Assembly (NCBI GenBank): GCA_002415085.1
Contig: DIBV01000006.1
Location: 248,001-312,000 of the forward strand
Direction: 5' to 3'
Length of the DNA stretch: 64,000 bases
From: Arsukibacterium sp. UBA5043
GTDB lineage: Bacteria; Pseudomonadota; Gammaproteobacteria; Enterobacterales; Alteromonadaceae
In this document: piece after piece, positions 43,347 through 53,653 of the stretch
Layout: each line of letters opens with the position of its first letter
How positions within the stretch are numbered: position 1 is the stretch's first letter
Program-made: the position numbers and the translations under genes
Notes under the pieces: model-generated
The model's input: only the letters and a program-made list of their open reading frames with translations
Databases searched by the model: none
Told to the model about the DNA's origin: nothing

Positions 43347-43616
43347 TTAAGCAGTTTTTAATGCCTTAACATGCGCATTTAAACGAGCTTTATGACGTGC
43401 TGCTTTGTTCTTATGGATAAGGCCTTTGGCCGCCATACGATCAATTACAGGTACCATTTTGTTGAACGCTTCAGTAGAAGCGGTTACGTCAGCAGTTAAT
43501 ACCGCTGCGTAGGTTTTCTTGATGAAAGTACGCATCATAGAACGTTGACTGGCGTTTTGCTGACGACGTTTTTCTGATTGAATTGCGCGCTTCTTAGCAG
43601 ACTTAATGTTAGCCAA
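43347..43616 (-). CDS. rpsT: Small ribosomal subunit protein S20 (bS20)
   Basis: An 89-residue basic protein that binds 16S rRNA in the 30S subunit. It begins [18 protein letters not shown] after the initiator, the standard S20 start. The start codon is TTG at 43616, with AGGAG seven bases upstream; E. coli rpsT also uses a UUG start, tied to its translational autoregulation. A longer frame upstream to 43661 has no S20 similarity. It is divergent from murJ, as in many gammaproteobacteria. Confidence 0.95.
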   Translation of the reverse strand: MANIKSAKKRAIQSEKRRQQNASQRSMMRTFIKKTYAAVLTADVTASTEAFNKMVPVIDRMAAKGLIHKNKAARHKARLNAHVKALKTA

Positions 43617-43791
43617 GGTAACACTCCTAAAAACTAAAACCGGACTCTTTAAAGGCCGCATAATATGCCTATTTAATGGCCCGTTGTCAAATGCTTTAGC
43701 ATTAAAGTGCAGGAATTAAATTGTGGCAGCTACTGGTAATCATTACTAATAAAGAGCCAAAATAGCCATAGCGTAAATAAAGGAGCTGCGG

Positions 43792-45366
43792 GTGTCGGGA
43801 AAATTATTAAGATCTGGTTTGATCGTCAGTGCTATGACGCTGATTTCACGAGTATTAGGTTTAGTTCGTGATGTGGTGGTGGCAAATTTTGTTGGCGCCG
43901 GGGCGGCGGCCGATGTGTTCTTTTTTGCTAACCGGATCCCTAACTTTTTGCGGCGTCTGTTTGCTGAAGGTGCTTTTTCACAAGCCTTTGTGCCGGTATT
44001 AAGTGAAGTCAAAGCCCATCATGGTGACGATGCGGTAAGGGAGTTGGTTGCAAAAGTTGCCGGTACCCTGGGGGTCATTGTCACCCTGGTAACCTTATTT
44101 GGTGTGATAGCGTCGCCGGTTATCGCTATGTTATTTGGTATGGGCTGGTTTGTTGAGTGGCTGAATGATGGGCCTGATGCCCATAAGTTTGAGCTCGCCA
44201 GCCTGATGCTGAAAATTACTTTCCCCTATTTGTGGTTTATCAGTCTGGTTGCGCTAAGTGGAGCATTACTAAATACTTACAATCGTTTTGCGGTTGCCGC
44301 CTTTACACCCGTTTTTTTAAATATTGCGATTATTGGCTCGGCGCTTTATCTGGCGCCCCAACTCAGTGAGCCTGCTATGGCGCTGGCCTGGGGGGTATTT
44401 ATTGGCGGATTGGTGCAGTTGTTGTTTCAGCTACCGTTTCTGGCCAAAGCCGGCTTGTTGGTCATGCCCAAATGGGGCTGGCGTGACCCTGGTGTTAAGA
44501 AAATCCGGACATTAATGTTGCCTGCATTGTTTGGCGTGTCGGTAAGCCAGATTAATTTATTGCTTGATACGGTTATTGCCTCATTTTTGCTTACCGGAGC
44601 AGTAAGCTGGCTTTATTATTCAGACCGGCTAATCGAGTTTCCGCTGGGGCTGTTTGGCATTGCCATTGCGACGGTTATTTTGCCAAATCTGTCGCGCCAT
44701 CATGCTACCTCCAGTGCCGCCAAATTTAGCCAGACGCTGGATTGGGCTATTCGTTTTGTTGCCATGTTTGGTTTACCGGCAATGGCGGCACTAATTGTGC
44801 TGGCGCAACCTATCATTATGCTGTTATTTATGCGTGGTGAGTTCAGTCAGCAAGATGTGATGATGGTGTCGTACAGCCTGATGGCCTATGCCACGGGGCT
44901 TTTGAGCTTTATGCTGATTAAAGTGCTGGCCCCCGGATTTTATGCCCGGCAGGACATTAAAACGCCGGTGCGTATCGGGATTATTGCCATGGTAGCCAAT
45001 ATGGCGTTTAACCTGATGCTGGCCCCCTGGCTTAGTTATGTCGGGTTGGCACTGGCTACGGCGATGTCGGCCAGCTTAAATGCGTTTTTACTGTACCGTG
45101 GGCTGGCGCTGGCGGGCGTATTTCATTTTAGTAAAAGTAGCTGGTTATTTCTGGCAAAAATTGCCCTGGCAAGCATTGTGATGGCAGGTGGTTTATTCTG
45201 GCTAAGTCCGCCTTTTTCGTTGTGGCTTGCCCTGGATTTCTGGAGCCAGGCTGGCCGGTTGGCGCTATTATGTGCCTTGGGTATTGTCAGCTACTTTGTC
45301 ATGTTATGGTTGTTAGGGGTGCGGTTATCACATTTTCGGGTGCAAACTGTTGCTGAAAGCAATTAA
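43792..45366 (+). CDS. murJ: Lipid II flippase MurJ
   Basis: Flips lipid II across the inner membrane for murein synthesis. The 524-residue MOP-superfamily protein has about 14 membrane helices. The N-terminal LISRVLGLVRDVVVANFVGA and FRRLF/EGAFSQAFVPV segments are the MurJ (MviN) signature. The start is GTG with AAAGGAG upstream. It is the first gene of the murJ-ribF-ileS-lspA-fkpB-ispH run, divergent from rpsT, as in other gammaproteobacteria. Confidence 0.94.
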   Translation: MSGKLLRSGLIVSAMTLISRVLGLVRDVVVANFVGAGAAADVFFFANRIPNFLRRLFAEGAFSQAFVPVLSEVKAHHGDDAVRELVAKVAGTLGVIVTLVTLFGVIASPVIAMLFGMGWFVEWLNDGPDAHKFELASLMLKITFPYLWFISLVALSGALLNTYNRFAVAAFTPVFLNIAIIGSALYLAPQLSEPAMALAWGVFIGGLVQLLFQLPFLAKAGLLVMPKWGWRDPGVKKIRTLMLPALFGVSVSQINLLLDTVIASFLLTGAVSWLYYSDRLIEFPLGLFGIAIATVILPNLSRHHATSSAAKFSQTLDWAIRFVAMFGLPAMAALIVLAQPIIMLLFMRGEFSQQDVMMVSYSLMAYATGLLSFMLIKVLAPGFYARQDIKTPVRIGIIAMVANMAFNLMLAPWLSYVGLALATAMSASLNAFLLYRGLALAGVFHFSKSSWLFLAKIALASIVMAGGLFWLSPPFSLWLALDFWSQAGRLALLCALGIVSYFVMLWLLGVRLSHFRVQTVAESN

Positions 45367-45375
45367 GTTAGTGGT

Positions 45376-45381
45376 TATAAT
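45376..45381 (+). promoter_or_regulatory. -10 box before ribF
   Basis: A perfect TATAAT is 40 bp ahead of the ribF start in the murJ-ribF gap. A -35 hexamer at usual spacing is not clear. Confidence 0.45.
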
Positions 45382-45420
45382 GCCGCGTTTATCAGCAGTA
45401 ACAGCAACCTTAAGGCAGGC

Positions 45421-46371
45421 ATGGAGTTAATTCGCGGCTTACATAACATACAACCCCGGCATCATGGCTGTGTGTTGACCATAGGTAATTTTGATGGTGT
45501 GCATCTTGGCCATCAGGCTGTGCTGCAAAAGGTGCAGGCAATAGCGGAGCAACTTAAGTTACCCTCTTGCGTGATGGTGTTTGAGCCGCAACCGCTGGAA
45601 TTATTTGCCGGTAGCGCCGCACCTGCCAGGTTAAGCCGCTTTCGGGAAAAGTATAGCCAGTTGGCCAGGCTGGGCATCGACCGTTTACTGTGTGTAGGGT
45701 TTAATCCGCGCTTTGCCGCAATGCAGCCAGAAGTATTTATTGAGCAGTTGTTGTTAACCCAACTGGGGGCAAAGCAGCTGATTGTCGGTGATGATTTCCG
45801 GTTTGGTAATAATCGTGCCGGTGATTTTAGCATGCTGGCGGCGGCAGCAGAGCGGTACCAGTTTGGTCTTACCAGTACCTCCAGTTTGAAACTTGGCCAG
45901 CAACGGGTAAGTAGTACTTTGATCCGGCAGGCACTGCAGCAGGATGATTTAGCCGCGGCTGAAGCTATGCTGGGGCGCCCTTTTAGTTTAACCGGCCGGG
46001 TGCGGCATGGCCGCAAGCTGGGGCGGGATTTAGGCTTTCCCACGGCTAATGTCTGGTTGTATCGGCGTAAATTGCCGGTTAGCGGGGTTTACGCCATTAC
46101 CGCAAAGACCAAATATGGTAGTTTTCAGGGGGTGGCGAATATTGGTAACCGCCCGACTGTGCAGGGGCAGCGAGAGCAGCTGGAGGCACACCTTTTTGAT
46201 TTCAAGGCCGATTTATATGGTAGTCAGATAGCAGTAACCTTGTGTCATAAGTTACGCTCTGAACAGCGTTTCGCTGATCTGGCCGCCTTGCAGCAACAAA
46301 TTACGGCAGATATGCATGCTGCCAAAATGTATTTTAGTCGCCTGGCTACGAACGCCAGTAGCGTAAGCTAA
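45421..46371 (+). CDS. ribF: Bifunctional riboflavin kinase/FAD synthetase
   Basis: Phosphorylates riboflavin to FMN and adenylates FMN to FAD. The N-terminal nucleotidyltransferase domain (about 1-180) has GNFDGVHLGHQ and the segment GDDFRFGNNRAGD. The C-terminal flavokinase domain (about 190-310) has GRVRHGRKLGRDLGFPTANV and the Asn/Thr-rich VANIGNRPT. The 316-residue length is usual. It belongs to the murJ-ribF-ileS run. No FMN riboswitch is visible. Confidence 0.94.
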   Translation: MELIRGLHNIQPRHHGCVLTIGNFDGVHLGHQAVLQKVQAIAEQLKLPSCVMVFEPQPLELFAGSAAPARLSRFREKYSQLARLGIDRLLCVGFNPRFAAMQPEVFIEQLLLTQLGAKQLIVGDDFRFGNNRAGDFSMLAAAAERYQFGLTSTSSLKLGQQRVSSTLIRQALQQDDLAAAEAMLGRPFSLTGRVRHGRKLGRDLGFPTANVWLYRRKLPVSGVYAITAKTKYGSFQGVANIGNRPTVQGQREQLEAHLFDFKADLYGSQIAVTLCHKLRSEQRFADLAALQQQITADMHAAKMYFSRLATNASSVS

Positions 46372-46393
46372 CTTTTAAAACGGAATAAAACGG

Positions 46394-49222
46394 ATGAGCG
46401 ATTATAAGCATACCCTTAACCTGCCCGAAACGGCCTTTGCTATGCGTGGCAATCTGGCGCAGCGTGAGCCGCAAATGCTGGCGAAATGGACAGAAGATGG
46501 CCTGTATCAGCAGATCCGCAGTGCTAAAAAAGGCAAAAAAACTTTTGTTTTGCACGACGGTCCTCCGTATGCCAACGGCAACATTCATATTGGCCACGCC
46601 GTTAATAAAATTTTAAAAGACATTATTGTTAAAGCAAAAACGCTGTCAGATTTTGATGCCCCTTATGTACCCGGCTGGGATTGTCACGGCTTGCCAATTG
46701 AGCTGGTTGTGGAAAAGAAACACGGTAAGCCGGGCACCAAACTGACGGTAGCCGAGTTTCGCCAGCATTGTCGTGATTACGCGCAAACCCAGATTGAAGC
46801 GCAAAAAACCGATTTTGTGCGCTTAGGGGTGCTGGGCGATTGGGATAATCCTTACCGGACCATGGATTTTAGCTCTGAGGCCAATATTATCCGGGTGCTC
46901 GGCCGGATAATTGATAACGGTCATTTGCAGCAGGGGTTTAAGCCAGTGCATTGGTGTACCGACTGTGGTTCGGCGCTGGCCGAAGCTGAGGTGGAGTATC
47001 AGGATAAAGTATCGCCGGCAATTGATGTGCGTTTTCAGGTAGTTGATGAGCAAATGGTTGATAAATTCGACCACCCTGAACAACATCGTGGTCAGGGGCC
47101 GGTCTCAGTGGTGATCTGGACGACAACGCCCTGGACGATTCCGGCTAACCGGGCCGTCGCTGTCAATGCTAAACTGGATTACAGCCTGGTGCAGATAGAG
47201 CAGGGCCCGAATGGTGCCGAGCGATTAATCATTGCTACCGATCTGGTGAATGAGGTGATGGCCCGGTCGAATATTGAGCACTATCATGCGCTGGGTTTTT
47301 GTAAAGGTGAAGCACTGGATTTGGTGCAGATCCGCCATCCACTGTATGATTTCAGCGTACCGATTATTCTGGGTGAGCATGTTACCACTGAATCTGGCAC
47401 CGGCTGCGTGCATACGGCACCAGGCCATGGCCAGGAAGATTTTGTGGTCGGCAAACAATATGGGCTGGAAGTCGCCAACCCGGTAGGGGCAAATGGTGTG
47501 TACCTGCCTGATACGCCGCTGTTTGCCGGGCAGCACGTGTTTAAAGCCAATGACAGCGTAGTAGAGGCGTTAAAAGCCGCCGGTGCGCTGCTGGTACATA
47601 AGGCATACAAACACAGTTATCCGCATTGCTGGCGCCATAAAACGCCGATTATTTTCCGTGCCACACCGCAGTGGTTTATCAGCATGGATAAACAAAGCTT
47701 ACGCCAGCAATCACTTGCAGAGATCGCCAATACGCGTTGGATCCCGGATTGGGGTCAGCAGCGGATAGAAAAGATGGTTGCCGGTCGGCCGGATTGGTGT
47801 ATTTCCCGCCAGCGTACCTGGGGCGTGCCGATTGCGTTATTTGTTGATAAAGACACCGGGGCTTTGCATCCCCAAACTCAGGCTTTGCTGGAGCAGGTTG
47901 CTCAAAAGGTCGAGCAGGGCGGGATTCAAGCCTGGTTTGATTTGGAAGCAAGCGAGCTGCTGGGCGCCGATGCAGAGCGTTATGTCAAAGTGACTGACAC
48001 CCTGGATGTCTGGTTTGATTCAGGGGTAACTCATGCTTTTGTGGTCGACCAACGCCCTGAGTTCAATCATGCGAAGCAGGCAGATTTGTACCTCGAAGGC
48101 TCTGATCAACATCGCGGCTGGTTTATGTCATCATTAATGACTGGCGTAGCAAGTAAAACGCATGCACCATACCGTCAGGTCCTGACCCACGGCTTCACTG
48201 TTGACGGTGAAGGTCGCAAAATGTCGAAGTCACTGGGTAATGTTGTTTCTCCGCAAGAGGTCATGAATAAATTAGGGGCTGATATTTTACGGTTATGGGT
48301 AGCCACTACCGACTACACCTCGGAAATGACGGTATCTGATGAGATCCTAAACCGGGCCGCCGATAAATACCGACGGATCCGTAATACCGCACGTTTTTTA
48401 CTGGCTAATCTGAATGGTTTTAATCCGGCAACGGATTTGGTGCCATTTAATGAAATGGTTGAACTTGACCTGTGGATGGTAAGCCGGGCGGCAAAACTGC
48501 AGCAGGAAATTATCGAAGCGTATGATAACTATCAGTTTTTACAGGTGAGCCAAAAGTTAATGAATTTTTGTACGGTAGAGCTGGGCAGTTTTTATCTGGA
48601 TGTGATTAAAGACCGCCAATACACCGCGCATAAAGATAGCGTTGCCCGTAAGTCATGCCAGACAGCACTATATCATATTGCTGAAGGTATGGTGCGCTGG
48701 ATGGCCCCGGTAATGAGCTTTACCGCTCAGGAAATCTGGCAGGCTCTGCCAGGTGAGCGCAGCAAGTATGTCTTTACGGATGTCTGGTACGATGCGCTCG
48801 CTGCCATGCCGGCCGGAAAGTTTGATGACGATTACTGGCAACAACTTCTGCAGGTTCGGGATGAAGTTAATAAAGTGCTGGAAGCGGCCAGACGTGAAGA
48901 CAAAATCGGTGCTTCACTGCAGGCTGAGGTTACCTTGTATGCTGGCACTGAGCTGGCAGCAGCGCTTGGTAAACTTGGCGATGAATTACGTTTTGCGTTG
49001 ATTACCTCAACGGCACAGGTCAGCAGCGATGCGGCACCTGAACAAGCTGTTGCCACCGATATTGCCGGCTTAAAAGTGTTGGTTACTGCCTCAGCAGCGG
49101 CCAAATGTGAGCGATGCTGGCATCACCGGCATGATGTTGGTGCCGATAGTGCTCACCCCGGTATTTGTTTACGGTGCGTCAGTAATGTTGCCGGCATTGG
49201 TGAGCTGAGGAAATTTGCCTGA
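46394..49222 (+). CDS. ileS: Isoleucyl-tRNA synthetase
   Basis: Class I synthetase that charges tRNA(Ile), with an editing domain against valine. In 942 residues: [12 protein letters not shown] (57-68, HIGH box), the CP1 editing domain (about 200-385, with [14 protein letters not shown] and [12 protein letters not shown]), KMSKS (609-613), the anticodon-binding domain, and a C-terminal zinc finger (CERCWHH ... CLRC). The bacterial IleS1 form is likely mupirocin-sensitive; that is inference. Its stop overlaps the lspA start (TGATG). Confidence 0.96.
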   Translation: MSDYKHTLNLPETAFAMRGNLAQREPQMLAKWTEDGLYQQIRSAKKGKKTFVLHDGPPYANGNIHIGHAVNKILKDIIVKAKTLSDFDAPYVPGWDCHGLPIELVVEKKHGKPGTKLTVAEFRQHCRDYAQTQIEAQKTDFVRLGVLGDWDNPYRTMDFSSEANIIRVLGRIIDNGHLQQGFKPVHWCTDCGSALAEAEVEYQDKVSPAIDVRFQVVDEQMVDKFDHPEQHRGQGPVSVVIWTTTPWTIPANRAVAVNAKLDYSLVQIEQGPNGAERLIIATDLVNEVMARSNIEHYHALGFCKGEALDLVQIRHPLYDFSVPIILGEHVTTESGTGCVHTAPGHGQEDFVVGKQYGLEVANPVGANGVYLPDTPLFAGQHVFKANDSVVEALKAAGALLVHKAYKHSYPHCWRHKTPIIFRATPQWFISMDKQSLRQQSLAEIANTRWIPDWGQQRIEKMVAGRPDWCISRQRTWGVPIALFVDKDTGALHPQTQALLEQVAQKVEQGGIQAWFDLEASELLGADAERYVKVTDTLDVWFDSGVTHAFVVDQRPEFNHAKQADLYLEGSDQHRGWFMSSLMTGVASKTHAPYRQVLTHGFTVDGEGRKMSKSLGNVVSPQEVMNKLGADILRLWVATTDYTSEMTVSDEILNRAADKYRRIRNTARFLLANLNGFNPATDLVPFNEMVELDLWMVSRAAKLQQEIIEAYDNYQFLQVSQKLMNFCTVELGSFYLDVIKDRQYTAHKDSVARKSCQTALYHIAEGMVRWMAPVMSFTAQEIWQALPGERSKYVFTDVWYDALAAMPAGKFDDDYWQQLLQVRDEVNKVLEAARREDKIGASLQAEVTLYAGTELAAALGKLGDELRFALITSTAQVSSDAAPEQAVATDIAGLKVLVTASAAAKCERCWHHRHDVGADSAHPGICLRCVSNVAGIGELRKFA

Positions 49223-49713
49223 TGCAGTTATTTAAACAAACGGGCTGGCGCTGGTGGTGGTTAATCTTGCTGCTTATTGTTGTGGATCAGATTTCAAAGC
49301 AATGGGTACTGCATGCTATTCCTTATCAGGGCAGTATTCCGCTACTCCCGGTGTTCGAGCTGGCACATGTATATAACACCGGCGCGGCATTTTCATTTTT
49401 AAGCAATGCTGGTGGCTGGCAGCGCTGGTTTTTTACGGCTATTGCGGTGGTGATCAGTATCGTTATTGCTATCTGGTTAAGCCGGGTGGGGCGCGGGCAA
49501 CAAAAACTTAGTCTGGCCCTGGCGTTAGTGTTGGCTGGCGCCATTGGCAATTTAATTGACCGGGTAATGTATGGCTATGTTATTGATATGCTACATGTGT
49601 TCTATAAAAGCTGGAGTTATCCGGTGTTTAACCTGGCAGATTCGGTGATCTTCATTGGCGCCATCTTACTAATATGGGATAGTTTTAGCAGTAAACCCGA
49701 GGTTAAAGTATGA
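49222..49713 (+). CDS. lspA: Lipoprotein signal peptidase (signal peptidase II)
   Basis: Aspartic membrane peptidase that cleaves prolipoproteins before the lipidated Cys. The 163-residue protein has four membrane helices with the catalytic Asp pair in GNLIDR (near 113) and FNLADSVI (near 139). The NTGAAFSFL segment is also typical. It is translationally coupled to ileS (1-bp overlap) and to fkpB (ATGA, 4-bp overlap). It should process the lipoproteins annotated in this window (LD-carboxypeptidase, MltF, MbnH, probably MbnP). Confidence 0.95.
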   Translation: MQLFKQTGWRWWWLILLLIVVDQISKQWVLHAIPYQGSIPLLPVFELAHVYNTGAAFSFLSNAGGWQRWFFTAIAVVISIVIAIWLSRVGRGQQKLSLALALVLAGAIGNLIDRVMYGYVIDMLHVFYKSWSYPVFNLADSVIFIGAILLIWDSFSSKPEVKV

Positions 49714-50147
49714 CGCAGGCAGCAATTACCACCAACAGTACCGTATTGTTTCATTTTGATATCACTCTGGCCGATGGCAGTGCTGCGGAGAGTACCCGGG
49801 TGCAAAATAAACCGGCCAAGCTGCAAATGGGTGACAATAGTATCTCTCCTGCGTTTGAAGCTCAGTTATTGGGCTTGGTTGCCGGCGAGAAAAAATCTTT
49901 TACCCTGGCGCCGCAGGACGCTTACGGGATGCCTAATCCTGATAATATTTACTATGTTGATCGTAGTAAATTTTCTGGCGATGCCCCGGCCAAAGTAGGA
50001 AGTATTATTGGCTTTGCGATGCCAGATGGTTCCGAACTCCCGGGCCTGGTGCGCGACGTGGTGGGCGATTCAGTGACGGTAGATTTTAATCATCCGCTGG
50101 CCGGACAAACCCTGACTTTTAACATTGAAATCGTAAAAGTGAGCTAA
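49710..50147 (+). CDS. fkpB: FKBP-type peptidyl-prolyl cis-trans isomerase FkpB (SlpA)
   Basis: A 145-residue two-domain FKBP of the SlyD/SlpA class. The FKBP segments are [32 protein letters not shown] and, after the insert-in-flap domain, [16 protein letters not shown]. The His-rich C-terminus of SlyD is absent, which fits FkpB. It sits between lspA and ispH, the conserved position. It has PPIase and chaperone activity in the cytoplasm. Confidence 0.92.
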   Translation: MTQAAITTNSTVLFHFDITLADGSAAESTRVQNKPAKLQMGDNSISPAFEAQLLGLVAGEKKSFTLAPQDAYGMPNPDNIYYVDRSKFSGDAPAKVGSIIGFAMPDGSELPGLVRDVVGDSVTVDFNHPLAGQTLTFNIEIVKVS

Positions 50148-50151
50148 GCAG

Positions 50152-51081
50152 ATGGATATTTTATTAGCCAACCCGCGTGGTTTTTGTGCCGGGGTCGACC
50201 GCGCCATCAGTATTGTCGAGCGGGCACTGGAATTATATGAGCATCCTATTTATGTGCGCCATGAAGTGGTACACAACAAGTTTGTGGTAGATGGTCTGCG
50301 CCGCAGTGGCGCAGTATTTGTTGATGAGCTGGATGAGGTGCCAGATGGTAACATCGTTATTTTCAGTGCCCATGGTGTATCGCAAGCCGTGCGCGAAAAC
50401 GCTAAGCAGCGTGGTTTAAAGGTTTTTGACGCTACCTGTCCTTTAGTAACCAAAGTACATATGGAAGTTACCCGGGCCAGTCGTAAAGGCATTGAATGTA
50501 TTTTAATCGGCCATGCTGGCCATCCGGAAGTAGAAGGCACCATGGGCCAGTATGATAACCCGCAAGGCGGTATTTATCTGGTTGAATCGGTAGAGGATGT
50601 CGCCCGGTTGCAGGTGAAAAATCCGGCACAGCTGTGTTATTCCAGCCAGACCACGTTGTCGGTTGATGATACGGCGGACGTGATAGCAGCTCTGCGCCAA
50701 CGTTTTCCACAAATAGACGGTCCGCGTAAGGATGATATTTGCTATGCCACCCAAAACCGGCAGGATGCAGTACGCGATTTAGCATCAAAAGCTGATTTGC
50801 TGCTGGTAGTAGGTGCAAAAAACAGCAGTAATTCAAACCGCTTACGTGAGCTGGCAGAGAAAATGGGCTGTACGGCTTATTTAATTGATACCGCCAATGA
50901 TATTCAGCAAAGCTGGCTGGAAAATATCAAGGCTGTTGGCGTTACCGCAGGGGCATCAGCTCCCGAGGTACTAGTGCAGCAAGTGGTAGCTCAGCTGAAA
51001 ATGTGGGGCGGCCAAACGGTAAATGAAAATCCGGGCAGGCCGGAGAACGTGGTGTTTGCCATACCGGCAGAGCTGCGTTAA
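50152..51081 (+). CDS. ispH: 4-hydroxy-3-methylbut-2-enyl diphosphate reductase IspH
   Basis: Last enzyme of the MEP isoprenoid pathway, converting HMBPP to IPP and DMAPP at a [4Fe-4S] cluster. The 309-residue protein has the three cluster cysteines: Cys12 (RGFCAGV), Cys96 (DATCPL) and the Cys of DICYAT. The HGVS and acid/base [11 protein letters not shown] motifs are also present. It is the last gene of the murJ-ispH run; only 4 bp separate it from fkpB. Confidence 0.95.
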   Translation: MDILLANPRGFCAGVDRAISIVERALELYEHPIYVRHEVVHNKFVVDGLRRSGAVFVDELDEVPDGNIVIFSAHGVSQAVRENAKQRGLKVFDATCPLVTKVHMEVTRASRKGIECILIGHAGHPEVEGTMGQYDNPQGGIYLVESVEDVARLQVKNPAQLCYSSQTTLSVDDTADVIAALRQRFPQIDGPRKDDICYATQNRQDAVRDLASKADLLLVVGAKNSSNSNRLRELAEKMGCTAYLIDTANDIQQSWLENIKAVGVTAGASAPEVLVQQVVAQLKMWGGQTVNENPGRPENVVFAIPAELR

Positions 51082-51110
51082 CCGTTACATGAGATCGGGC
51101 AGGAGGACAG

Positions 51111-52157
51111 GTGAATAATGCAGTAACCGGCTCGTCTGCCCTGCTATTTCCACTGCCTGATTTATGCCACGGCAGGATGGTACTCCGAGTGCTGGTGCTG
51201 GCGCAGGCTGTGGCTATTTTGCTGGCCTTTGCGCCGGGTACGGCAGAAAGCCCCTGGCAACGACTAGGCTTAATCAGTTTATTCGTCCATTGGATAGCCT
51301 TGCTGTCAGGGTACAGTTATTGCAAACTGCGGCCGGTGCTGGCCCGGCAAAGGCCGATAACCATAGCCGCCAGTTGTTTGTTACTGCTGTTTGCGATCAC
51401 GGCTTTGATCAGCAGTCTCGCCTGGTTATGGTTGCATGACGCTGGTGTGTTGCTGTCCCAGCATTTTGTCCATTTTATTCTGGCCAACCTGATGATAGCT
51501 CTGGTAGTGGGGTTGATGGCTATTCAGCTCGGACTGATGCATGCCGAACGCAGTCAGCAACTGGCGGCGCAGAGCCGCGCAGAGTTAGGGGCGTTGCAGG
51601 CGCGGATCCAGCCACATTTTTTATTTAATAGTTTAAATACCGCAGCAGAACTTACTCAGCACGACAGCCAGGCTGCTGAACAGGCATTATTAAATCTGGC
51701 CGATTTATTTCGTGCTGCAATGCACGCGGGTGAACAGATTAGTCTGACAGACGAACTCACCCTTGCCAGGCAATATCTGGCGCTGGAGCAGTGGCGGCTG
51801 GGTGAGCGCATGCGCCAGAACTGGCAGTTACCAGCAAGCTTACCCAAACTTCTGGTGCCGGCGCTGACCATACAGCCATTACTGGAAAATGCTGTACGTC
51901 ACGGCATTGAAAGTTCTCAATATGGTGGCACCATTGATATTGAACTGATTGACAGCAAGCAGTCTGTTACCGTACTTATTACTAATCCTTTTGCTCCGGC
52001 GCTGGATAAAAGTCGCAGTAATGGCGTAGCGCTTACCAATATCCGACAACGTTTGCAGCTGTATTTTGGCGACAGTGCCAGTTTAAATCGCAGTATTGTC
52101 AACGGCAAGTTCCGGGTTAAGCTAGTGCTTCCAAAAGCTCAGACTGGGCCAGGCTGA
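51111..52157 (+). CDS. LytS/AlgZ-type sensor histidine kinase
   Basis: A 348-residue inner-membrane kinase with four to five N-terminal helices (about 25-150). A His_kinase (LytS) domain follows, with the phospho-His motif QPHFLFNSLNTAAEL (His near 168), the N box PLLENAVRHGIE and a weak G box (GVALTNIRQRLQ). The layout, with an adjacent LytTR regulator and a pilin operon, parallels AlgZ (FimS) of Pseudomonas. The start is GTG with GGAGGAC-type RBS. It overlaps the regulator gene by one base (TGATGA). Confidence 0.85.
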   Translation: MNNAVTGSSALLFPLPDLCHGRMVLRVLVLAQAVAILLAFAPGTAESPWQRLGLISLFVHWIALLSGYSYCKLRPVLARQRPITIAASCLLLLFAITALISSLAWLWLHDAGVLLSQHFVHFILANLMIALVVGLMAIQLGLMHAERSQQLAAQSRAELGALQARIQPHFLFNSLNTAAELTQHDSQAAEQALLNLADLFRAAMHAGEQISLTDELTLARQYLALEQWRLGERMRQNWQLPASLPKLLVPALTIQPLLENAVRHGIESSQYGGTIDIELIDSKQSVTVLITNPFAPALDKSRSNGVALTNIRQRLQLYFGDSASLNRSIVNGKFRVKLVLPKAQTGPG

Positions 52158-52879
52158 TGAAAGTACTGATTGTAGACGATGAACCCTTAGCTCGCGCCCG
52201 GCTGCAGCGTCTGCTGGGGCCAATTGCGGGTTTCAGTTGTGTCGGTGAGGCACACAACAGCCAGCAGGCAATGAAAATGTGCCAGCAGTTGCAGCCTGAC
52301 GTATTGCTGTTAGATATCGCCATGCCGGGTGGTGATGGTTTGCAGTTGGCAGCTACCCTGACCAGCCAGCCAGTGCCGCCGGCCATTATATTTGTTACTG
52401 CCCATCCACAACATGCGCTGGATGCTTATCAGGTTTGCCCTGCTGACTATATTTTAAAGCCGGTATCGGCTGAACGTCTGGCTGCGGCCCTGGCGCGCCT
52501 GGGCAATCGCACCCGGGCGCATATCGAGCGACAGGCGGTAACGGATGAGGCTATCAGCTATCAGTTGGGCTCGACAACCAGGCAGGTTGCGCTGAGCAAA
52601 GTGCAGTATTTTATTGCAGACAGTAAATACGTACGGATGGTTTTTGAAGACGGTGAAGCTTTACTGGAGCTTACCTTGAATCAGTTGCAGCAGCGTTTTC
52701 CTGAGCAGTTAGTGCGGGTTCACCGTAGCACGCTGATAAATAAGCACTATTTTAGTGCGCTGCGAGCAGCAGCCGATGGCAAACATTACGTTGAGTTAAC
52801 CAACCAGGAGATCCGGCTTGAAGTGAGTCGCCGGGCGCTTAGCCAGGTAAAGCAGGCTTTAAAATTGCATCGAAATTAA
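52157..52879 (+). CDS. LytTR response regulator (AlgR-like)
   Basis: A 240-residue regulator with a receiver domain (1-120: acidic pair Asp7-Asp8, phospho-acceptor Asp53 in LLLDIAMPG, Lys in YILKPVS) and a LytTR DNA-binding domain (about 140-238: YFIADSKYVRMVFEDGE, RVHRSTLINKHYF). In Pseudomonas AlgR controls the fimU-pilVWXY1Y2E operon, which lies directly downstream here in homologous form. Control of those pilins is therefore likely, but inferred. Confidence 0.87.
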   Translation: MKVLIVDDEPLARARLQRLLGPIAGFSCVGEAHNSQQAMKMCQQLQPDVLLLDIAMPGGDGLQLAATLTSQPVPPAIIFVTAHPQHALDAYQVCPADYILKPVSAERLAAALARLGNRTRAHIERQAVTDEAISYQLGSTTRQVALSKVQYFIADSKYVRMVFEDGEALLELTLNQLQQRFPEQLVRVHRSTLINKHYFSALRAAADGKHYVELTNQEIRLEVSRRALSQVKQALKLHRN

Positions 52880-52926
52880 CGTTGGATTGATATGAAAATG
52901 ACGCCGCTGATTTTTTATAAGCTGTG

Positions 52927-52981
52927 CCGTTTATCGGCAGAATAAACCTTTAGTCCGGGTCGTAATAGGAATAGACAACGG
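52927..52981. promoter_or_regulatory. Possible AlgR-like sites before the pilin operon
   Basis: CCGTTTATC (52927-52935, plus strand) and CCGTTGTC (52981-52974, minus strand) resemble the Pseudomonas AlgR box CCGTTCGTC with two mismatches and a one-base deletion respectively. The first is also part of a TGCCG-N4-CGGCA palindrome (52926-52939). They lie 55-110 bp before fimT. This is weak evidence by eye only. Confidence 0.3.
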
Positions 52982-53034
52982 CTTTTGCTAGGGTAACGGT
53001 ATCAAAAAGTTGTAATGAATTAAATAACAGAGAA

Positions 53035-53649
53035 ATGGGAAACACTATGGCATTAGTGGTTGCAGATAACAGACAGAACCCGCTTACGCCAAGCGGCCTG
53101 CAGTATGGTTTCACTCTGATTGAATTGATGGTGACAGTAGCAGTGTTAGCCATAGTGCTGACTGTGGCCGTGCCGAGTTTCGCCAGTCTGGTGAATAGTA
53201 ACCGTTTGAATGCACAAGCGAATCAATTGTTAGCTGCCATAGAATATGCCAAAACTGAAGCAGTAAAAAACAATACTGTTATTACCTTTTGTCATTCCGA
53301 TGATGGTAGTACTTGCAGCGCTGCCGGTACTGCAGGGTGGCAGGGTTGGTTGATTGGTGTAGCAGCAAACCCTACTGGTATTGAAGCAGGGAGTACAATG
53401 CGAGCCGGAACCCTGGAGTCGGCGCAGTTGGTAATTCGCGGTAGTGAAACACTTACAAATGCAGGTGATCAAATAAGAATTACACCGCAAGGATTATTGA
53501 GAACTGATGCTCGTTTGCCACTGCAGGCAACGTTGCGTGTATGTCACCCAACGTCTTCGATTAACCCAAATAGTCGGAATGTTAGAATTCGTTCAGGTGG
53601 CCAATTAGCTGTTATTGGCGAGCAAAACGATGGCTGCCCAGCCCCTTAG
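53035..53649 (+). CDS. fimT: Minor pseudopilin FimT/FimU (GspH family)
   Basis: A 204-residue type IV prepilin. The class III signal is MALVVADNRQNPLTPSGLQY followed by G and FTLIELMVTVAVLAI, with cleavage before Phe and Glu at +5. A GspH domain follows (about 60-195), with Cys pairs in FCHSDDGSTC and at the end (VCHPT ... GCPAP). It helps initiate pilus assembly at the inner membrane with PilV, PilW, PilX and PilY1. It is the first gene of the first minor-pilin operon. Starts at 53035 and 53047 are both possible. Confidence 0.85.
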   Translation: MGNTMALVVADNRQNPLTPSGLQYGFTLIELMVTVAVLAIVLTVAVPSFASLVNSNRLNAQANQLLAAIEYAKTEAVKNNTVITFCHSDDGSTCSAAGTAGWQGWLIGVAANPTGIEAGSTMRAGTLESAQLVIRGSETLTNAGDQIRITPQGLLRTDARLPLQATLRVCHPTSSINPNSRNVRIRSGGQLAVIGEQNDGCPAP

Positions 53650-53653
53650 GAAT

